From the NCBI GenBank assembly GCA_913056415.1, contig CAJXNA010000142.1, positions 1-5,516 on the forward strand: a stretch of 5,516 bases of DNA, read 5' to 3'. Both the position numbers and the translations under genes were made by a program. Source of the stretch: an uncultured Chloroflexota bacterium. Its GTDB lineage: Bacteria > Chloroflexota > Dehalococcoidia > SM23-28-2 > RBG-16-64-32. This document shows, in pieces, positions 3,831-5,516 of the stretch (position 1 is its first letter; every line of letters begins with the position of its first letter). Under the pieces are notes generated by a model. That model had not been told where the DNA came from. It worked only from the letters and a program-made list of their open reading frames with translations, and searched no databases.

Positions 3831-5516
3831 GCCTTACGCTGCTGAATCCGTATGACGGTCCCGTCCTGGAAGCCGTATCCGAACCCGGCGATGGCGGCTT
3901 CGCAAGCTCCGCCTTGGCTGCGGAGGCTGACTCGGATCTAGAGGCCAACGCCACACTGGCAGCGGCGTCCGGGAAGCAGATTACGTTCAAGCGGGAGGAC
4001 TGGGGCGCCGATGAGAGTCTGCGGTTCTCCGGCGGCCAGGAGATATGGCCCCGTTCCTACGTGCCCACCAAGAAGTTGGTCGTGCATCACACTGTCACCA
4101 GCAACAGCTATGCCACCGCCGAACAAGCCAAGGCTCAGGTTAGAGCGATCTACACCTACCACGCCAGGTCCCTAGGCTGGGGCGATATAGGCTACAACAG
4201 CCTAATAGACAGGTTCGGCAATTCCTACGAAGGGCGGCGGGGCCGCAGTGGCCCGGGCTACGACGGCCCGGGCGGCCGCGAGATCCTCAGCGAGGATGTC
4301 GTCGCCGGTCACGCGCTCGCCTACAACTACGGCAGCAGCGGTATCGCCCTACTGGGCACATTTTGTACGCCCAGCGAATGTTCGGGGGGCTCTCCGACCT
4401 CCGCGATGATATCTCGGCTCAAGGATGTTCTAGAGTGGGAGTGCCGCAATCACGGCATCAATCCTAAGGCGAATTCCGACTTTCTCCTCCACAGCGGCAG
4501 CTGGCACCGCGACCTCCGTAACCTGGTAGGGCATCGAGATGTCTCCGGGACAACCTGTCCCGGCGGCAACGTCTATGCCTTGCTGCCCACGCTGCGCAGC
4601 GACGTGGCCGCCCGACTGGGTTCAGCCGGGCCCTCCGTGTCGATCACCTCGGCTCCGGCTGAGGGCACGATCAGCAAGGGCGAAGTAGAGTACACGTGGA
4701 AGGGCAGCGGCGGCTCCGGTGGCCTGAAATACTCCTACTGCCTAGTGGGGTGGTCGAAGATCTCAGGCAGCAGCGTAGTCAAATACCATCGTGGGTTCAG
4801 TTCACGGAAATCGCCGATCTGGAGCTCGTGGACCCAAGATACCAAGGCTAAACTTTGCTATGTGACCGGTGGTATCTACACCTTCCATGTCAGGGTAAAA
4901 GACTCCAGCGGCCGGGTTGGCGTCTATTGGGAGTCTCGGACTTTTCGGGGGACGGCTCAGTCAAAGGTCTGCGATGGGGCGCTGGTGCGGGGTTCAGCGC
5001 CAGACGTGTTCATCATGCAGAAGGGGCTCAAGCGGCACGTTGTGAGCTTGCAGAACTTCATAGCCCGCGGGTTCTCCTGGAGTGACGTCGTGGATGTGTC
5101 CGATAGCCTCCTGAACTCCATACCCACCGGCCAGCCGCTGCTGGACGCGCTGGCGGACGGCAACCTGCTGAAGGGCACCGCCCCGGACGTGTACGTGATG
5201 GAGGCCGGGCAGAAGAGGCACGCCGTGAGCAAAGAGGTGTTCTTGGCCTGCGGCTATTACTGGGATGCTATCTTCACGGTTCCTGACAGTCTGATGAACT
5301 CTATAGCGACGGGCCCGCCGCTGGACGGAAGCTCATGCCCGAGGCCCACGTTTACGGACGGCACCCTGCTCCAGGGCTCCGCCCCCGACGTGTGGGTGAT
5401 GGAGGGCGGGCAGAAGAGGCACGCGGTAAGCGCGGAGGTGTTCTTGAGCTGTGGCTATCAGTGGGGGAACGTGAACCGCATCGCCGATAGTACCGTAGCG
5501 GCTATCCCTGACGGGC
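3713..5516 (+). CDS. N-acetylmuramoyl-L-alanine amidase (PGRP/Amidase_2 domain) with Ig-like module and KRH repeats, C-terminal part, runs off right edge
   Basis: This frame is open for 601 codons and continues the broken protein; joined, at least 735 residues are encoded. Residue numbers are for the joined protein. The zinc amidase domain spans about 224-437 and cleaves the MurNAc-L-Ala bond of peptidoglycan outside the membrane. Its zinc and catalytic residues are present: His259 in VHHTVT, Tyr295 in GYN (followed by LIDRFGNSYEGR), His408 in VGHRDV and Cys416 in TTCPGG. The position two before that Cys, Lys in T7 lysozyme, is Thr415. A Cys pair in GTFCTPSEC may form a disulfide. An Ig-like module follows (about 438-550: GPSVSITSAPAEGT, then GGIYTFHVRVKDSSG), then three repeats from residue 555. 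If the break is real, the first in-frame ATG is at 3791 and that product would lack a signal peptide. The gene lies alone, divergent from the sugar genes. Confidence 0.9.
3980..4621 (+). other. PGRP/Amidase_2 catalytic domain
   Basis: The domain runs from ITFKREDWGA to SDVAARLG. Zinc ligand codons are His 4085-4087, His 4532-4534 and Cys 4556-4558; the catalytic Tyr codon is 4193-4195. An extra Gly-rich loop (GRSGPGYDGPGG) lies between the YEGR strand and the GHALAYN segment. All key residues are intact, so the domain should be active if translated. Confidence 0.9.
4973..5516 (+). repeat. Three tandem protein repeats with G-x-K-R-H-x-V-S core (third cut by window edge)
   Basis: The repeats start at 4973, 5156 and 5357, at intervals of 61 and 67 codons. 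Each runs: DG-x-L-(L/V)-x-G-(S/T)-APDV, then an aromatic, then (I/V)M, G-x-KRH-x-VS, a Phe, G-(F/Y)-x-W, and a DS near the end; the first two also share NSI-x-TG. Repeats 2 and 3 match at 40 of 45 nt over 5186-5230 and 5387-5431, suggesting recent duplication or gene conversion. Similar modules occur in secreted bacterial proteins, but I cannot name a domain family with certainty. A binding role at the cell surface is inference. More copies may follow past the window. Confidence 0.85.

Noticed and set aside
4855..5232. Short open frames on both strands inside the amidase gene's Ig-like and repeat region
   Set aside because: The long open frame with conserved repeats explains this DNA; the shorter frames are by-products of its GC-rich codons.
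4973..5516. CRISPR-like or mobile-element repeats
   Set aside because: The repeats are coding, in frame, of unequal length and conserved at protein level, not short identical direct repeats with spacers.

Overview
The window looks like accessory chromosomal DNA from a bacterium of intermediate GC. The evidence is a Tat-exported peptidoglycan amidase with a large repeat-bearing tail, next to nucleotide-sugar genes. The amidase architecture would fit a Chloroflexota-like or other environmental lineage, but that assignment is a low-confidence inference. Two sampled 60-base lines differ clearly: about 47% GC inside the methyltransferase gene (1921-1980) and about 63% inside the amidase gene (4501-4560). 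The two halves may therefore have different histories.

Left half (1-2600). The last 39 codons of a plus-strand gene end at 122. They converge on two minus-strand genes, transcribed in the order methyltransferase (1335-2543) then SDR dehydratase (192-1166). The dehydratase resembles GDP-mannose 4,6-dehydratase. The methyltransferase has the three-part build of deoxysugar C-methyltransferases: a four-Cys zinc site, a SAM-binding Rossmann fold and a C-terminal domain. Together they would make a 4-keto-6-deoxy sugar nucleotide and add a carbon-linked methyl, giving a branched deoxysugar for a surface polysaccharide. A good promoter and Shine-Dalgarno just upstream fix the methyltransferase start at 2543.

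Middle (2600-3311). This divergent intergenic region holds a perfect 16-bp palindrome and a degraded upstream copy of the 5' end of the next gene. The copied parts are leader elements and a Tat signal peptide. The truncated frame stops at 3202.

Right half (3312-5516). One large exported protein is encoded: Tat signal, an N-terminal beta-rich module, a complete zinc-amidase (PGRP/Amidase_2) domain, an Ig-like module, and at least three repeats with a G-x-K-R-H-x-V-S core. It runs off the right edge. Its reading frame is broken once, at a run of six C (3708-3713); one base is missing relative to an uninterrupted frame. This could be a sequencing error, a true mutation, phase variation or, less likely, programmed frameshifting.

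No tRNA, rRNA, CRISPR array or transposase was recognised. The points most worth a second look are the C-run frameshift, the duplicated leader plus Tat start, the C-terminal repeats and the putative branched-sugar gene pair.
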